Source: Bacteroidota bacterium
GTDB lineage: Bacteria > Bacteroidota > Bacteroidia > Cytophagales > Amoebophilaceae
Length of the DNA: 33,669 nucleotides
Assembly: GCA_024206165.1 (NCBI GenBank)
Contig: JAAGZN010000154.1
Location: forward strand, 1-33,669
Direction of reading: 5' to 3'
The position numbers were made by a program, and so were the translations under genes. Position 1 is the stretch's first letter. Each line of letters opens with the position of its first letter. Below are positions 1-9,452 of the stretch, piece by piece. A model generated the notes under the pieces. That model had not been told where the DNA came from. It saw only the letters and a list, made by a program, of their open reading frames with translations, and searched no databases.

Positions 1-52
1 GTGCTTCTAGCACAATATTAAATTTGTCTTGAGAGGAGTAATTATTTTTCAT
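1..52 (-). CDS. IS3-family transposase OrfA, N-terminus (partial)
   Basis: Seventeen codons are visible, starting at ATG 52-50. The peptide reads MKNNYSSQDKFNIVLEA, which fits the first helix of the HTH_Tnp_1 domain of IS3-family OrfA proteins (typical pattern F-K-x-x-V-x-x-A/E). A GGAGG lies about 14 bases upstream. The rest is outside the window. The family call rests on this short peptide together with the element ends and the OrfB tail at the right edge. Confidence 0.65.
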   Translation of the reverse strand, partial: MKNNYSSQDKFNIVLEA

Positions 53-134
53 TTTTTTAAAAGGACCTCCATTAATTTAAGTGATTTTATTATATTAATA
101 TTCTCACTTTTTATAAATTTCTTAATGGGGGACA
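1..134 (-). mobile_element. IS3-family insertion sequence, 5' end (partial, runs off window)
   Basis: Read on the minus strand, the element begins at 134 with TGTCCCCCATTAAG, close to the TGTACCCC end of the IS at the right edge. An untranslated leader of about 80 bases follows, then an orfA start at 52. The leader (bases 70-134) is repeated with one mismatch, in inverted orientation, at 32133-32197. The element continues beyond base 1. Its insertion cut the 3' end of the sensor gene at 135-1923. Confidence 0.8.
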
Positions 135-1923
135 GTATATAAATTTGTCAATGCATCTTTCGTGTTTTTGATGCTGAGACTGATATTTTTAATCGCCATT
201 GAAGTCGAATAGGTAATCAAATTAATCTCATTGATTTCATGATAGGCTATTTTATTTTTATTTTCACCTATGACAATAAATCTTAATAACCTATTTAAAA
301 ATATGGGAAAAACATATTCAATATTTAAAGTATCCATAGTGAGAACTGCTTTTTTTGTAAATTCAAAATCACTTTCTAAACTAATTTTTTTTAATTCTTG
401 ATAGTTAATATTTTTTTTCTCTGTTTTAAAACTTCAATTAAAGAATCACTATTTGCCATAATTTTTAAATTTAAGTTTTTGGAATGTTTTAATACGAAAT
501 TATCATTATTATCTAATAAATAAAAACCTATTATATTAGAATGTGTAATCCTTAAAACAATATTTAGAACAATTTGAGCAAGTTGTTTGATGTTTTTAAT
601 TTCAATAATTCTTTTTAATGTTTCTGCTATTTGATTGTGATATAATTGATTAGTCGTTGTTTGTTTATTTCTTAGCTCAATTTCAAAATTTACAAATTTC
701 ACAATAGTACTCGTTATAGTTTCTATCTTTTTTAAGTCTATACTATCATAAAAACTACCTTCCTTTTCTCCTAAAAATAAAATTCCTACTAAGTTTTGAG
801 ATTTCCCAAATAAAGGACAAATAATTTCATAATTCATAAAATCATTGTTAATGCCTAGTTCCTCATGTTCCCTTGTAAACAAATAGGGTAATTCTGTCTT
901 TTTTAAAAATTCTATAATATTTTTATTTTTAATTGTTTCTTTATCCGTATAAGAAATAAAATGGCTCTCATCTTGTTTGACAAATAAAGAGACTTCTTTT
1001 ATATTCATGCTTGTTTTTATCCATTTTAAAATATTATGGATGTTACTCTCTTGTGTTTCTTGAATATTATGATTTAATTTTTTATTGTTTAAAACTTGTT
1101 GAGCTAGAAAAGGAATAGCTAAAAATGAAATTGAAAGAATAATTAAAGAATAAATCGGTTGTTTGGAAAAAATTATTAAAGGGCTAAAAATAACTAAAGC
1201 AATTAAAAGGTAAAGGATAAAATTTACAAAATATTGATAACTTGTTTTGATATTAATTAATCTATCATTGATAATTACATAAAATACAATTACCTGTCCA
1301 ATAGCTACAAAATAGCCCGCAAATGTAGATACAGAAATAAGGCGTAAAATTGTAACAAAATAAACGGCCCCTCCTAAATATTCGATTACATACGCCGTAA
1401 AGATATATTTAATTTGATTCTTTTTTAGTAAATCTATCTTAGTATTATTGGAAAATCCCAGATAAAGATTATATAAAGCTATGCCAAAACCAAAAATTAA
1501 ATAACCAATGAAAACAAAATAAAAAACAGCATAATTACTTTGGAATAACCCATTGGGTAATTTTGTTAAATGCGGAATAAAATAGGGTGTGAAAACAAAA
1601 ATGACTAAAATACAACAAATAATATTGCCTATTTTTTTTATAAACAGAAAATGATTAAAACATTCTAAAAATTCAACAGTTTTCATAAAACCATAAACGA
1701 CAAAAATACCAAAAAAGTAACAAAACCTTTGTATCCATATTTTATATTCAAAGGGAATAAAATTTAAATTAATTAATATTGGACCTAAACACCAGAGAGC
1801 AACAGATAAATTAAAAAATAAAAACCATTTAATTAAATTAGTTTTTTTAGATCTTACAAATGTATAGCTAATGATTAAAAATGTAATAACGATAACAAAC
1901 CAATTTCCAATAATCCCGAACAT
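135..1923 (-). pseudogene. 7TM-GAF-GAF sensor protein, frameshifted and truncated by IS
   Basis: The gene starts at ATG 1923 behind a very strong AAGGAGGGGG site. Residues 1-270 hold seven or more hydrophobic segments like the histidine-kinase N-terminal 7TM module. A GAF-like domain follows (about 300-420), then a second GAF. The frame ends prematurely at 391. One extra A in the A8 run near 411-418 would join it to the frame that runs to 122, giving 600 codons, and the joined peptide completes the second GAF. The reading then enters the IS at 134, where the last residues TVPH come from IS sequence. Any output domain (GGDEF or kinase) would lie beyond the left IS. It is a paralogue in architecture of the gene at 12987-15746. 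The 12-base gap to the hot-dog gene upstream suggests co-transcription. The ligand is unknown. Confidence 0.75.
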
Positions 1924-1934
1924 ATTCCCCCTCC

Positions 1935-2821
1935 TTAATTAAAGTAAGTTGTTTCTAAAATTAAAAATATCTTATTCTCTATCTTGGCATTTAAAGTTGT
2001 TAAATAAGATTTAGCATTGATTTGTTTTTCTATAATTATTTCAAAATCAATTTTATTTTTAATAAATGCTAAATCAAAAGCAGTCATTATCGATTGTTTT
2101 ATCTGCCAAGACTCTAGGTTAACAGCTATATTCAAAAAAAAATTCCTAAATAGGACGATACAAAAGCTACTGGCATAGCTGGATATTGCGGGAAATGCCC
2201 CATACATAAATCTGCATTAGTATTTTTGAGACTACCAGTGAGAATATTACCATTTATCTTGATATTAGTAATATTTTCTGAAACATCTTCCGTTTTATAA
2301 GGGTTCTTTCTTAGGGGCATAAATTTTTTATAATCTACAAAAGTTCTTCTTTTTTTATTTCTTAACTCTAATTTATTATCTTTATATTGTCTTTGGAAAA
2401 TATTTTTTTTCATTATTAGATAGTCGCATTCTAAGGAATAAATAGGTACATTTAGATCTGTTTTGATGACTGAGTGGGCTTTTCCTTGATGTTTTGCTGT
2501 CGTTACACTTGAGGCTTCTAATCTAAGAGAAGTTTTATAAGGGAGAGGGTTATTATCTATTCTTTTCAGCACTGCTTTTGTTGCTAAAAAATAATGTTTA
2601 TTATTTTTTAATTCTGGTTTAAGGGCAAGACTACAACTGCCTAAAATTGCTAAATGGCGAGAGGCTTCGCCTGCTGTAATAGGAGAAAATTCATTTATTA
2701 AAGATTGTTCGGGAATAATTTCTGCGTTAAGAATATCTTTAGATATTTCTATTTCCTTTAATGCAAAATATGGTTTTCTTATTTCGATTGTAGAAAAAAG
2801 ATTTTCTTCATATATTCGCAT
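1935..2821 (-). pseudogene. Double hot-dog FabZ/FabA-like protein, frameshifted
   Basis: The start is ATG 2821 with only a weak ribosome site. The first frame (229 residues) has an N-terminal hot-dog-like part with AGEASRHLAILGS, and near its end the dehydratase-type signature GHFPQYPAMPV. It stops at TGA just after a T9 run (coding strand, about 2134-2142). One extra T would continue into the frame ending at 1935, giving 295 residues that complete the second hot-dog fold (FFLNIAVNLESWQIKQ onward). The reading is of a 3-hydroxyacyl-ACP dehydratase or thioesterase-like protein with two hot-dog domains. The heptamer T TTT TTT lies in the zero frame immediately before TGA, so slippage cannot be excluded. 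A functional link to the FAS-like operon at 19495-23783 is only an inference. Confidence 0.65.
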
Positions 2822-2904
2822 AACTACCCCGCTATATGATTATGGTTACTCTAATATTGAAAAGTGCTTTATTCATTTTAAAAAATACAGATATTTGTCG
2901 CATG

Positions 2905-5240
2905 TTAATTTTCTTTTTGAGTAAACTCAAAAGAATATAAAAATTTCATCATATCTTTTGCCATATTTTGCACATCTAATTTATTAGTTGATGTAAATAT
3001 ATGTGCATCTGCATTTAAAGACTTTCTAAATTCGTGAAATCTAGCCTTAGAGTCAGGTTTTTCTTCAAAAATGGCATCAATCATTTTTTGTAAACTTGAA
3101 ATATCCTTTTCAGTGCCTCTTAATTGGTTTATGAAAAATGTAGGCAAATAAAAAGTCTCCAAAAATGGTCTTAAGTCGTGTTTTATACAAGTTTCATGTT
3201 TTCCTTTAATAAAACCATCAATTTTAGTAAAAATTTCTTCGTATTTACTTTGTGTAAAGGTTGCTAGCTCTGCACAAGCTAAAACGCTTGTTGTCTCCTT
3301 ACTCTTTATCTCTATGAATGCTGTATTTTTGTTGTTTGAGATTTCACAAAACCTCTTTATAAAGTGAGGGTAATAAGTTAGAATAATTATCTGAGATATA
3401 TTATTTAAAATTTTTTCTAAAATATTAATTGTATTTGTAATTCTATTCTCATCAAAACTTGTAATAGGATCATCTAAAATGATAATGGTTTTCTCTTTTT
3501 CTGATTCTTCTTTTAACTCTATTTTTGCACAAAAAATAGCTAAGGCTAAGGCTCGTCTATCTGATGTACTAAAAACATATTTTAATTGTTCATTTGGAAT
3601 TTCTTGGTCATTAAATTTTAGTTTTAAAAAATAAACAGGATAATAACCTTGATTACTTTTTCCTTTTTCTAATTTAAATTTGTGACCACCTAAACACTTA
3701 AAAAATTCATTAATTTTTTCAAAATAATCGGTTAGATAATCAGATTGCTTTTGTTCCATATCCTTTTTTAGTTGCTGATGTTTAATCTCTAAATTCTTTT
3801 TTTCTTCCTCTTGTTTTTTATAATTACAACAAGATTCATCTTGTTCAATTCTAGATTTTTCGTATTTTAAGTTAGATACTTCTGTAGTTCTACAATTTAT
3901 ATCTTCTGTAATCTTATCTATATTTTTATATTTTTTTTTAAATTCTTTTATTTTAGTAACTAAAAACTTTATGGTTTCTATAATTAAATCTAAATTTTTT
4001 TGATACTCTTTAACCTTACTTTCAAATGCAGAAAAATCTAAAATATCAACTTTTTTATGTGGTCTTTTGCTTTTCTCTTCATTTTTAATTTTAATATTTT
4101 CTAACAAATTTGTTTTTTCGTCATTTATATTCTTTTCATCTAACTTATTAATATAACTTGTTAGTTCATCTAATTTTTCTATAAAATCTTTTTCAGTTAT
4201 AAATTCTTTATATTGTAAAGCATTTGTTAAAACCGTTTGGAAATTTGATTTACACCTAAATTCTTCCTTAGAAAAAGTATCCTTTTTTGTAGATAATTCT
4301 TTTTCAATATCTTTTATAAAAGTTTGATATTCATGATTAAAATATGAAGAATAAATCTTGATTAAATCTGTTGCATTTTTTAAGTCTTGCCCACAAAAAG
4401 GACAACCATTTTTATCTTTAGAAGATTGAAATCCTTTTTCTATCCAACTTTGAGCATCACTGACATTAGAAAAGTTACTATTAATATGATCTCTCAATAT
4501 CTTCTCTTCAATATCAGAATAATCTTTTTGCAATGAATCATTGATTAAGGTTAATAAATTAATGGTGTCAAAAGGAACTATTGTAAAGAAGGATGGTTCT
4601 GATAAGCCTAATATTTTATTTACCTCTTTTAAGTTTTCCTCTTCTTTTTTTTGAGTTAGTAATGCATCAATATTATTGATATCTAAGTCTTTAATATTAA
4701 AATCTAAAAATTTTCTTATTTCTTCCTCATTTTTTCTTTTAAAAATTCTGGAATTCCATTTTTGAGATTTTGATTTACTTTATTTATACTTTGCTTCTTT
4801 TTCTCTATTTCTCTAACAATATTTACCCCTTCTTCTCCTAATATAAATTCAGTAAAGTTTTTCTTATTCTCTCTATTTATAAAGGATCCTGTAAATAAGT
4901 TTTTATCAATAAAGTCTTCTCCAAATACTTCTATATATTTTGCAATTTTATTTTCATCCCATGAATTATTTTTAAAATTTAAAACTTTTCCCTTTATAGA
5001 ATTTTCTTTTATTGAAAATAAAACTTTCTGTTTATCACTTTGGTCAGATATTGTTTTTCGTGAGCTAATAGGGGCAAGATTATTATCTTTTAAAGATTGG
5101 CAAATATCTGTTAAAGTAGTTTTTCCATATGTATTTAATCCATAAATAAAAGTTAACTTTTTAAAATGACAAGAATCTCCACCCTTAAAGTCTTTAAATG
5201 TGCTAATATTTTGGATTTCTTTAATGCTTTTGATTTCCAT
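2905..5240 (-). pseudogene. RloC/AAA_13-type ATPase (possible anticodon nuclease), frameshifted
   Basis: The start is ATG 5240 with AAAGGGG upstream. The first 174-residue frame carries Walker A (GLNTYGKT, residues 34-41). It stops at 4716, after a shift in an A6 run near 4733-4738. One extra A restores a 778-codon frame through a stretch (IRKFLDFNIKDLDINNID and on) into the second frame that ends at 2905. That part has a CPFCGQ zinc-hook-like motif, a long lysine- and glutamate-rich coiled coil, and Walker B IIILDDPITSFDENR near the C-terminus. It ends in a tail with R-PFL-E and LNADAH. This layout matches COG4694/AAA_13 proteins such as RloC, a Zn-hook ATPase that cleaves tRNA at the wobble position during phage or DNA-damage stress. 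The R-x3-E plus H triad is suggestive, but its E-to-H spacing (about 52) is longer than in PrrC, so nuclease activity is inferred. No restriction-modification genes lie beside it. Confidence 0.7.
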
Positions 5241-5339
5241 GAAATTTTCCCCTTTATTTTTGGTACTAATAAATCATAGCGTTGTTGTTTTCTAAATTAT
5301 TCAAAATTTAAGCCCATTTTACTTATTAACATCAAAAAT

Positions 5340-6206
5340 TTATTTCACAGAAATCATCCATTTAACAGTTTCTTGGATAATTTCAGGAAACTTCTCTTTT
5401 TCGACTTCATGCCATTTGCCATGACCGGGGAAAACAAATTCTACCTTGGTAAATTGTTTTAAGAGATCAACAGTTTTTATTTGTTCCGCCCAAGAATCCC
5501 AACAAAATGTTCTAAAAGCATAAAATTTCTGATACCTAGAACTCCAGCAAAAATGATCGCCTGTAAATAAATATTTATTATCCCAAAGCATCACCATATG
5601 ACCGAGAGTATGACCTCGAGTCCAATAAATTTTGGCTAAATCAATCTCTAAGCTATCACCTTGGACAATGATTTCTGCTTCTTGAGCCGCGTTCGCATCC
5701 TTTTCGTGGATGATCCTTTTCGCATGAAAATGCTTCGCATATTTATCAGCATCCCCCACATCATCCTTATGACTTAAAAAAATATAATCGATCCCCCCCA
5801 TTTCCTCAAATTTTTTGATCAGGTGCGCCGAAAAACGAGGAGCATCAATCAGCCAATTCCCCTGCTCATTTTTGATAAAATAACTATGTGCTCCAAAAGT
5901 TTTACGATCATTAAAACCATTAAGATAAATATTGTCGCTCATGAGCTTAGGAAATGACTCTAAAACATTTTTTAAATCTTGCTTGACCCTACTGCCAATA
6001 GCAGCCACAGGACAGGACAAAAGTGCTTCTTTCGCAGAGAAAAACTCTGCCTCAGTAAAAGGTTGTTTTTTGACATAAGAATGTGTTTCGGTAGCAGAAA
6101 AAACTTCGGGGCTATAATGACGACATGCACCACAGTTAATACAAGTATCATCAACAAAGAATTGTCCACTAATATTTTCTGAAACTGCTTTATCTAAGTT
6201 AACCAT
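5340..6206 (-). CDS. Ferredoxin-metallo-beta-lactamase fusion protein
   Basis: 288 residues. The start ATG 6206 follows AGGAG with good spacing. Residues 15-75 are a one-cluster 4Fe-4S ferredoxin: C22, C25, C28 and C65, the last in CPVAAI. Residues 100-285 are an MBL-fold hydrolase with the metal motifs H146-x-D148-D149 (SHKDDVGD), GHTLGH near 199, FTGDHF near 215 and PGHG near the C-terminus. Such Fd-MBL proteins occur widely, but their substrate is not settled. The ferredoxin part suggests an electron-transfer role in hydrolysis or persulfide/thiol chemistry. It lies about 200 bases downstream of the IscA-rhodanese pair, on the same strand but beyond that pair's terminator, so it is probably transcribed separately. 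The domain calls are firm and the function is open. Confidence 0.85.
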   Translation of the reverse strand: MVNLDKAVSENISGQFFVDDTCINCGACRHYSPEVFSATETHSYVKKQPFTEAEFFSAKEALLSCPVAAIGSRVKQDLKNVLESFPKLMSDNIYLNGFNDRKTFGAHSYFIKNEQGNWLIDAPRFSAHLIKKFEEMGGIDYIFLSHKDDVGDADKYAKHFHAKRIIHEKDANAAQEAEIIVQGDSLEIDLAKIYWTRGHTLGHMVMLWDNKYLFTGDHFCWSSRYQKFYAFRTFCWDSWAEQIKTVDLLKQFTKVEFVFPGHGKWHEVEKEKFPEIIQETVKWMISVK

Positions 6207-6329
6207 TTTAAACTCCTAGTAGAAGATATCTAAGATTAACAATAGAAGAAATAAAAGTAAATTTTAATGATTAAAAAAGTATTAATTAGATAGTAAATAA
6301 GTAAGAATATCAAGAAATGAAATATAAAA

Positions 6330-6358
6330 GGAGGATAGCATTTATCTCGCTACCCTCC
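6330..6358 (-). terminator. Rho-independent terminator of the rhodanese-IscA pair
   Basis: On the minus strand, GGAGGGTAGC and GCTATCCTCC form a 10-bp stem with one G-U pair and a 9-base loop, followed by TTTTATATTT. It lies about 50 bases after the IscA-like stop. Confidence 0.8.
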
Positions 6359-6409
6359 CTAAATAAAGTTTAAGTTCTTAATTCTTTAGCCTTTATTATT
6401 TAGAAAAAA

Positions 6410-6724
6410 CTAAACGCTAAAAAAAATGCCACAACCACCCTTGGCATTAGGGTTCTCAAAAGAAAAAGTTCCTGTCAGATTACAATCAATCGTCATGCCA
6501 TTTAAGTAATCTGCGCTGGAAGGATCTACTAATATTGTCAATCCCCCCTTTTCTACAGAAATATTATTCCCAGCTTCTTTTAAAAAGTCTAAGGAATAAG
6601 ACAACCCTGCACATCCAGCATTTTTAACAGAAATATAAAGGAGTTGATCCTGATCCTTTTCTGCTGCCAATAAATCTTTAACTTTGTTCATTGCTCTATC
6701 TGTTACAGTAAAATCAAAGCTCAT
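6410..6724 (-). CDS. IscA/HesB-family iron-sulfur carrier-like protein (atypical)
   Basis: 104 residues of the HesB/IscA (A-type carrier) family. A-type carriers receive or deliver Fe-S clusters through three cysteines, one internal and two in a C-terminal C-G-C. Here the internal C38 is present (NAGCAGLSYSLDF), but the C-terminal motif reads KGGCGIFFSV, so C98 is kept and the last cysteine is Ile100. C81 is an additional cysteine. The start codon overlaps the stop of the upstream rhodanese gene (TAATG), with AGAGAGG before it, so the two are translationally coupled. The missing ligand makes a standard cluster carrier role doubtful. A different ligand set, or a role in sulfur handling with the rhodanese, is possible. 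Confidence 0.85.
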   Translation of the reverse strand: MSFDFTVTDRAMNKVKDLLAAEKDQDQLLYISVKNAGCAGLSYSLDFLKEAGNNISVEKGGLTILVDPSSADYLNGMTIDCNLTGTFSFENPNAKGGCGIFFSV

Positions 6725-7047
6725 TATTTTTTCCTCTCTTTATTTTTTAGTTCCCAAGCATTAAAGCCACCCTCAAAGTTATAAACATCTTTAAAACCTT
6801 CATCTACCAGACGCTCTACAACTCCAAGGCTACTAAAACCATGATAGCAACAAACAATTATTGATTGTGATTTATCTTCTGAAGCAATAAACTTTTCTAG
6901 CTGAGCTTGGTCAGCCATATTTTTAGCACCAGGAAGATGAGAAACTTCATAAGAATTACTGTCTCTAATATCAATAATCTTATATTTATTCTCTCCAATC
7001 ACAGATTCTAACTCTAATGTTGTTATTTTTTTTATTTTATCCATCAT
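6724..7047 (-). CDS. Rhodanese-like sulfurtransferase (GlpE type)
   Basis: 107 residues, a single rhodanese domain. The active-site loop reads CCYHGFSS with catalytic C67, almost the same as the CYHGNSS loop of E. coli GlpE, a thiosulfate:cyanide sulfurtransferase. The N-terminal IIDIRDSNSYEVSHLPGA block is the usual structural signature. The stop overlaps the start of the IscA-like gene by one base, so the pair is coupled. Its likely role is to form a protein persulfide that feeds sulfur to partners. The TusA-tailed reductase nearby is a plausible partner, but this is inferred from context only. Two ATGs (7047 and 7044) are possible starts. Confidence 0.88.
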   Translation of the reverse strand: MMDKIKKITTLELESVIGENKYKIIDIRDSNSYEVSHLPGAKNMADQAQLEKFIASEDKSQSIIVCCYHGFSSLGVVERLVDEGFKDVYNFEGGFNAWELKNKERKK

Positions 7048-7233
7048 GATTTTTTATTATAAATAAAAAACAAAATCTTTGCAAACTCCCTCATAAAGGG
7101 AAGAAGAATATCTTGTTTATCTCTTAAAAAAGAGTACAATATTTATTGAGATTCTCTATAGAAACATTAAAAAAACACTCTAATACTTAGCAATATTTTC
7201 TTGCTTATCATAGGAATTAAAAAAGGAAAAAAA

Positions 7234-9384
7234 ATGGAAAAAGAATTACAAAAACTTATTAATGAAACAAAAAAAGACAAATCATATAAACCAAGGACAA
7301 AACATTTTAATCCTGATGGCACTCCCAAATATACAAATTGTCTATTCTTAGAAACGAGTCACTATCTCTTACAACATGCCCATAACCCTGTTAATTGGTA
7401 CCCATGGACAGCAGATGTCTTTGACAAAGCAAAAGAACTCAATAGACCTATTCTTTTAAGTATAGGTTACTCTACCTGTCATTGGTGTCATGTCATGGAA
7501 GAAGAATCTTTTGAAAACGAAGAAATCGCTGAATACCTCAATAAAAACTATCTTGCTATTAAGGTTGATAGAGAAGAACGACCTGATTTAGATGCTGTTT
7601 ACATGAATGTTGTTACGGCTATCACTGGTCGTGGAGGTTGGCCAATGACTGTTTGGCTAACAGCCGAACAGAAACCATTTTATGGCGGGACTTATTTTCC
7701 TGCTAAAAAAAGCTACCAGAGTCCCGGATTTTTAGATATTCTTCAAAGTCTAAATGGATTCTACCATAATAAAGCTAGTGAAATGAAAGAAAATAGTGAA
7801 AGCATTATCCAACATATTAAAAATAATTCCTTAATCCCTCCATCAGAAAACTTTCCTGATTACCAAACAATAGAAAAAGCTATTGCTTATTATAAAAATA
7901 ATGCAGACCTTAATCATGGAGGGCAAAAAACTGCGCCAAAATTTCCCAGCCATATCCCCAAAAAACTGCTGCTCAGGGCTTATGATAAAAACCAAGATCC
8001 AGAAATTTTAAAAATTGTTAATATTACCTTAGAAAAAATGGTCAATGGTGGGCTCTATGACCAAATAGGAGGTGGATTTCACCGTTATGCTACAGATGAA
8101 AAATGGCTCATCCCTCATTTTGAAAAAATGCTTTATAATAATTCATTGCTTGCTATAGACTACTTGGAAGCATACCAACTTACAAAAAACCCCCCATATA
8201 AAAAAATTGTTGAGGAAATATTAAAATATATCAAAAGAGACATGACCTCTGAAGACGGTGTTTTCTTTGCAGCCGAAGATGCGGATACTTTAAACCAAGA
8301 GGGCAAATTAGAAGAAGGGTATTTCTATACCTGGGAAATCGCTGAAATAAAAAATATTCTTTCCCCTAAAAATGCTGAAATCTTTATTAAATACTACACA
8401 ATGACAGAAGCAGGAAACTTTGAAGGCAGGAATATCTTAAATATTACAAAAAGTCCTGCAAAAATTGCTAAAGAATTTAATATAACCTCTCAAGAACTAG
8501 AAAATATCATTGAAGAAACCAAAGAAATACTTTATAAAAAAAGAAAAGAAAAACCTGCACCTCTTCTAGATAATAAAATAATTACTTCTTGGAATGCCCT
8601 CGCAATATCTGCCTATGCAAAAGCTGGGTTTGTGCTCAATAATCAGGATTATGTCAAAATAGCTGAAAAAGCACTCAGTTTTATCTTAGATAACCTCTTC
8701 ATAGATCAGAAACTTTATCATACTTACCAAGATGGGAAAGCTAAGCATATTGCCTATTTAGATGATTATGCGTTCTTAATTGAAAGCTTACTCAATACCT
8801 ATGAAGCTAGCCATAAAATTCAATATTTAGAGAAAGCTATCGAGCTTGAAGAAATTTTAGCTCAATCCTATGAAGATAAAATTGGCGGGTTTTTCCTCAA
8901 TGGTACAGAAAATGAAAAATTAATTGCTCAGGATAAACCATATTATGATTCGGCTACGCCCTCTGGCAATTCTATTCACATTCTCAATCTTTTAAAGCTT
9001 AAGGATTTTACTGGCTCTTTGAAATATGAAAAAAGAGCAGTAAAAGCAATGGAATACTTTGCCAAAATTATGCAGTCAAGTCCGGCATTAGTCCCAGAAA
9101 TGCTGAATGCTCTTTTTTATTACCTAGAAGAGAACAAACAGATTGTCATCGCTTTTCCTGAGACCTCTAAAAAAGAAATTACTAAATTTCTTAATCCTCT
9201 CAGAGAAAAGTTTATCCCACATAAAATAATTATGCTTACTGAAGTTGGAGAAAAAAATAACCAACAAATAGCCTTGTTCAAAGATAAAGTTTTAATTGAT
9301 AATAAAGTAACAGCATATCTATGTGTAGGCAATACATGTAAGTTAGGGACAGTTGACAGTCAGGAATTTTTAAAAAATTTTTAG
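7234..9384 (+). CDS. YyaL-type thioredoxin-domain protein (DUF255)
   Basis: 716 residues from ATG 7234, which follows AAAAAAGGA. An upstream TTG at 7201 is in frame but lacks a ribosome site. The N-terminal DUF255 thioredoxin-like domain contains CHWCHVME (Cys 82 and 85) and [10 protein letters not shown]. The remainder is a (alpha/alpha)6 toroid resembling glycosidases/AGE epimerases (for example [20 protein letters not shown] and TPSGNS motifs). This fits the YyaL/spermatogenesis-associated-protein-20 family, found widely in bacteria without a settled activity. It ends in TAG just before a strong hairpin. It is convergent with the sulfite reductase-TusA gene and sits in a redox/sulfur neighbourhood, which hints at a thiol role. 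Confidence 0.88.
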   Translation: MEKELQKLINETKKDKSYKPRTKHFNPDGTPKYTNCLFLETSHYLLQHAHNPVNWYPWTADVFDKAKELNRPILLSIGYSTCHWCHVMEEESFENEEIAEYLNKNYLAIKVDREERPDLDAVYMNVVTAITGRGGWPMTVWLTAEQKPFYGGTYFPAKKSYQSPGFLDILQSLNGFYHNKASEMKENSESIIQHIKNNSLIPPSENFPDYQTIEKAIAYYKNNADLNHGGQKTAPKFPSHIPKKLLLRAYDKNQDPEILKIVNITLEKMVNGGLYDQIGGGFHRYATDEKWLIPHFEKMLYNNSLLAIDYLEAYQLTKNPPYKKIVEEILKYIKRDMTSEDGVFFAAEDADTLNQEGKLEEGYFYTWEIAEIKNILSPKNAEIFIKYYTMTEAGNFEGRNILNITKSPAKIAKEFNITSQELENIIEETKEILYKKRKEKPAPLLDNKIITSWNALAISAYAKAGFVLNNQDYVKIAEKALSFILDNLFIDQKLYHTYQDGKAKHIAYLDDYAFLIESLLNTYEASHKIQYLEKAIELEEILAQSYEDKIGGFFLNGTENEKLIAQDKPYYDSATPSGNSIHILNLLKLKDFTGSLKYEKRAVKAMEYFAKIMQSSPALVPEMLNALFYYLEENKQIVIAFPETSKKEITKFLNPLREKFIPHKIIMLTEVGEKNNQQIALFKDKVLIDNKVTAYLCVGNTCKLGTVDSQEFLKNF

Positions 9385-9410
9385 ATTAATGTTCTAGTTA
9401 TTAATAATAA

Positions 9411-9443
9411 GCAAGCAGAGGAAATAAAAGAACCTCTGCTTGC
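9411..9443. terminator. Bidirectional intrinsic terminator
   Basis: A perfect 11-bp inverted repeat, GCAAGCAGAGG and CCTCTGCTTGC, with an 11-base loop. It lies between the converging ends of the YyaL-type gene (9384) and the reductase gene (9453). T-rich sequence flanks it on both strands. Confidence 0.85.
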
Positions 9444-9452
9444 GAAATAAAA

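Noticed and set aside
7201-7233. TTG at 7201 as the start of the YyaL-type gene
   Set aside because: ATG 7234 has a proper purine-rich site, and the extra 11 residues are not part of the family.
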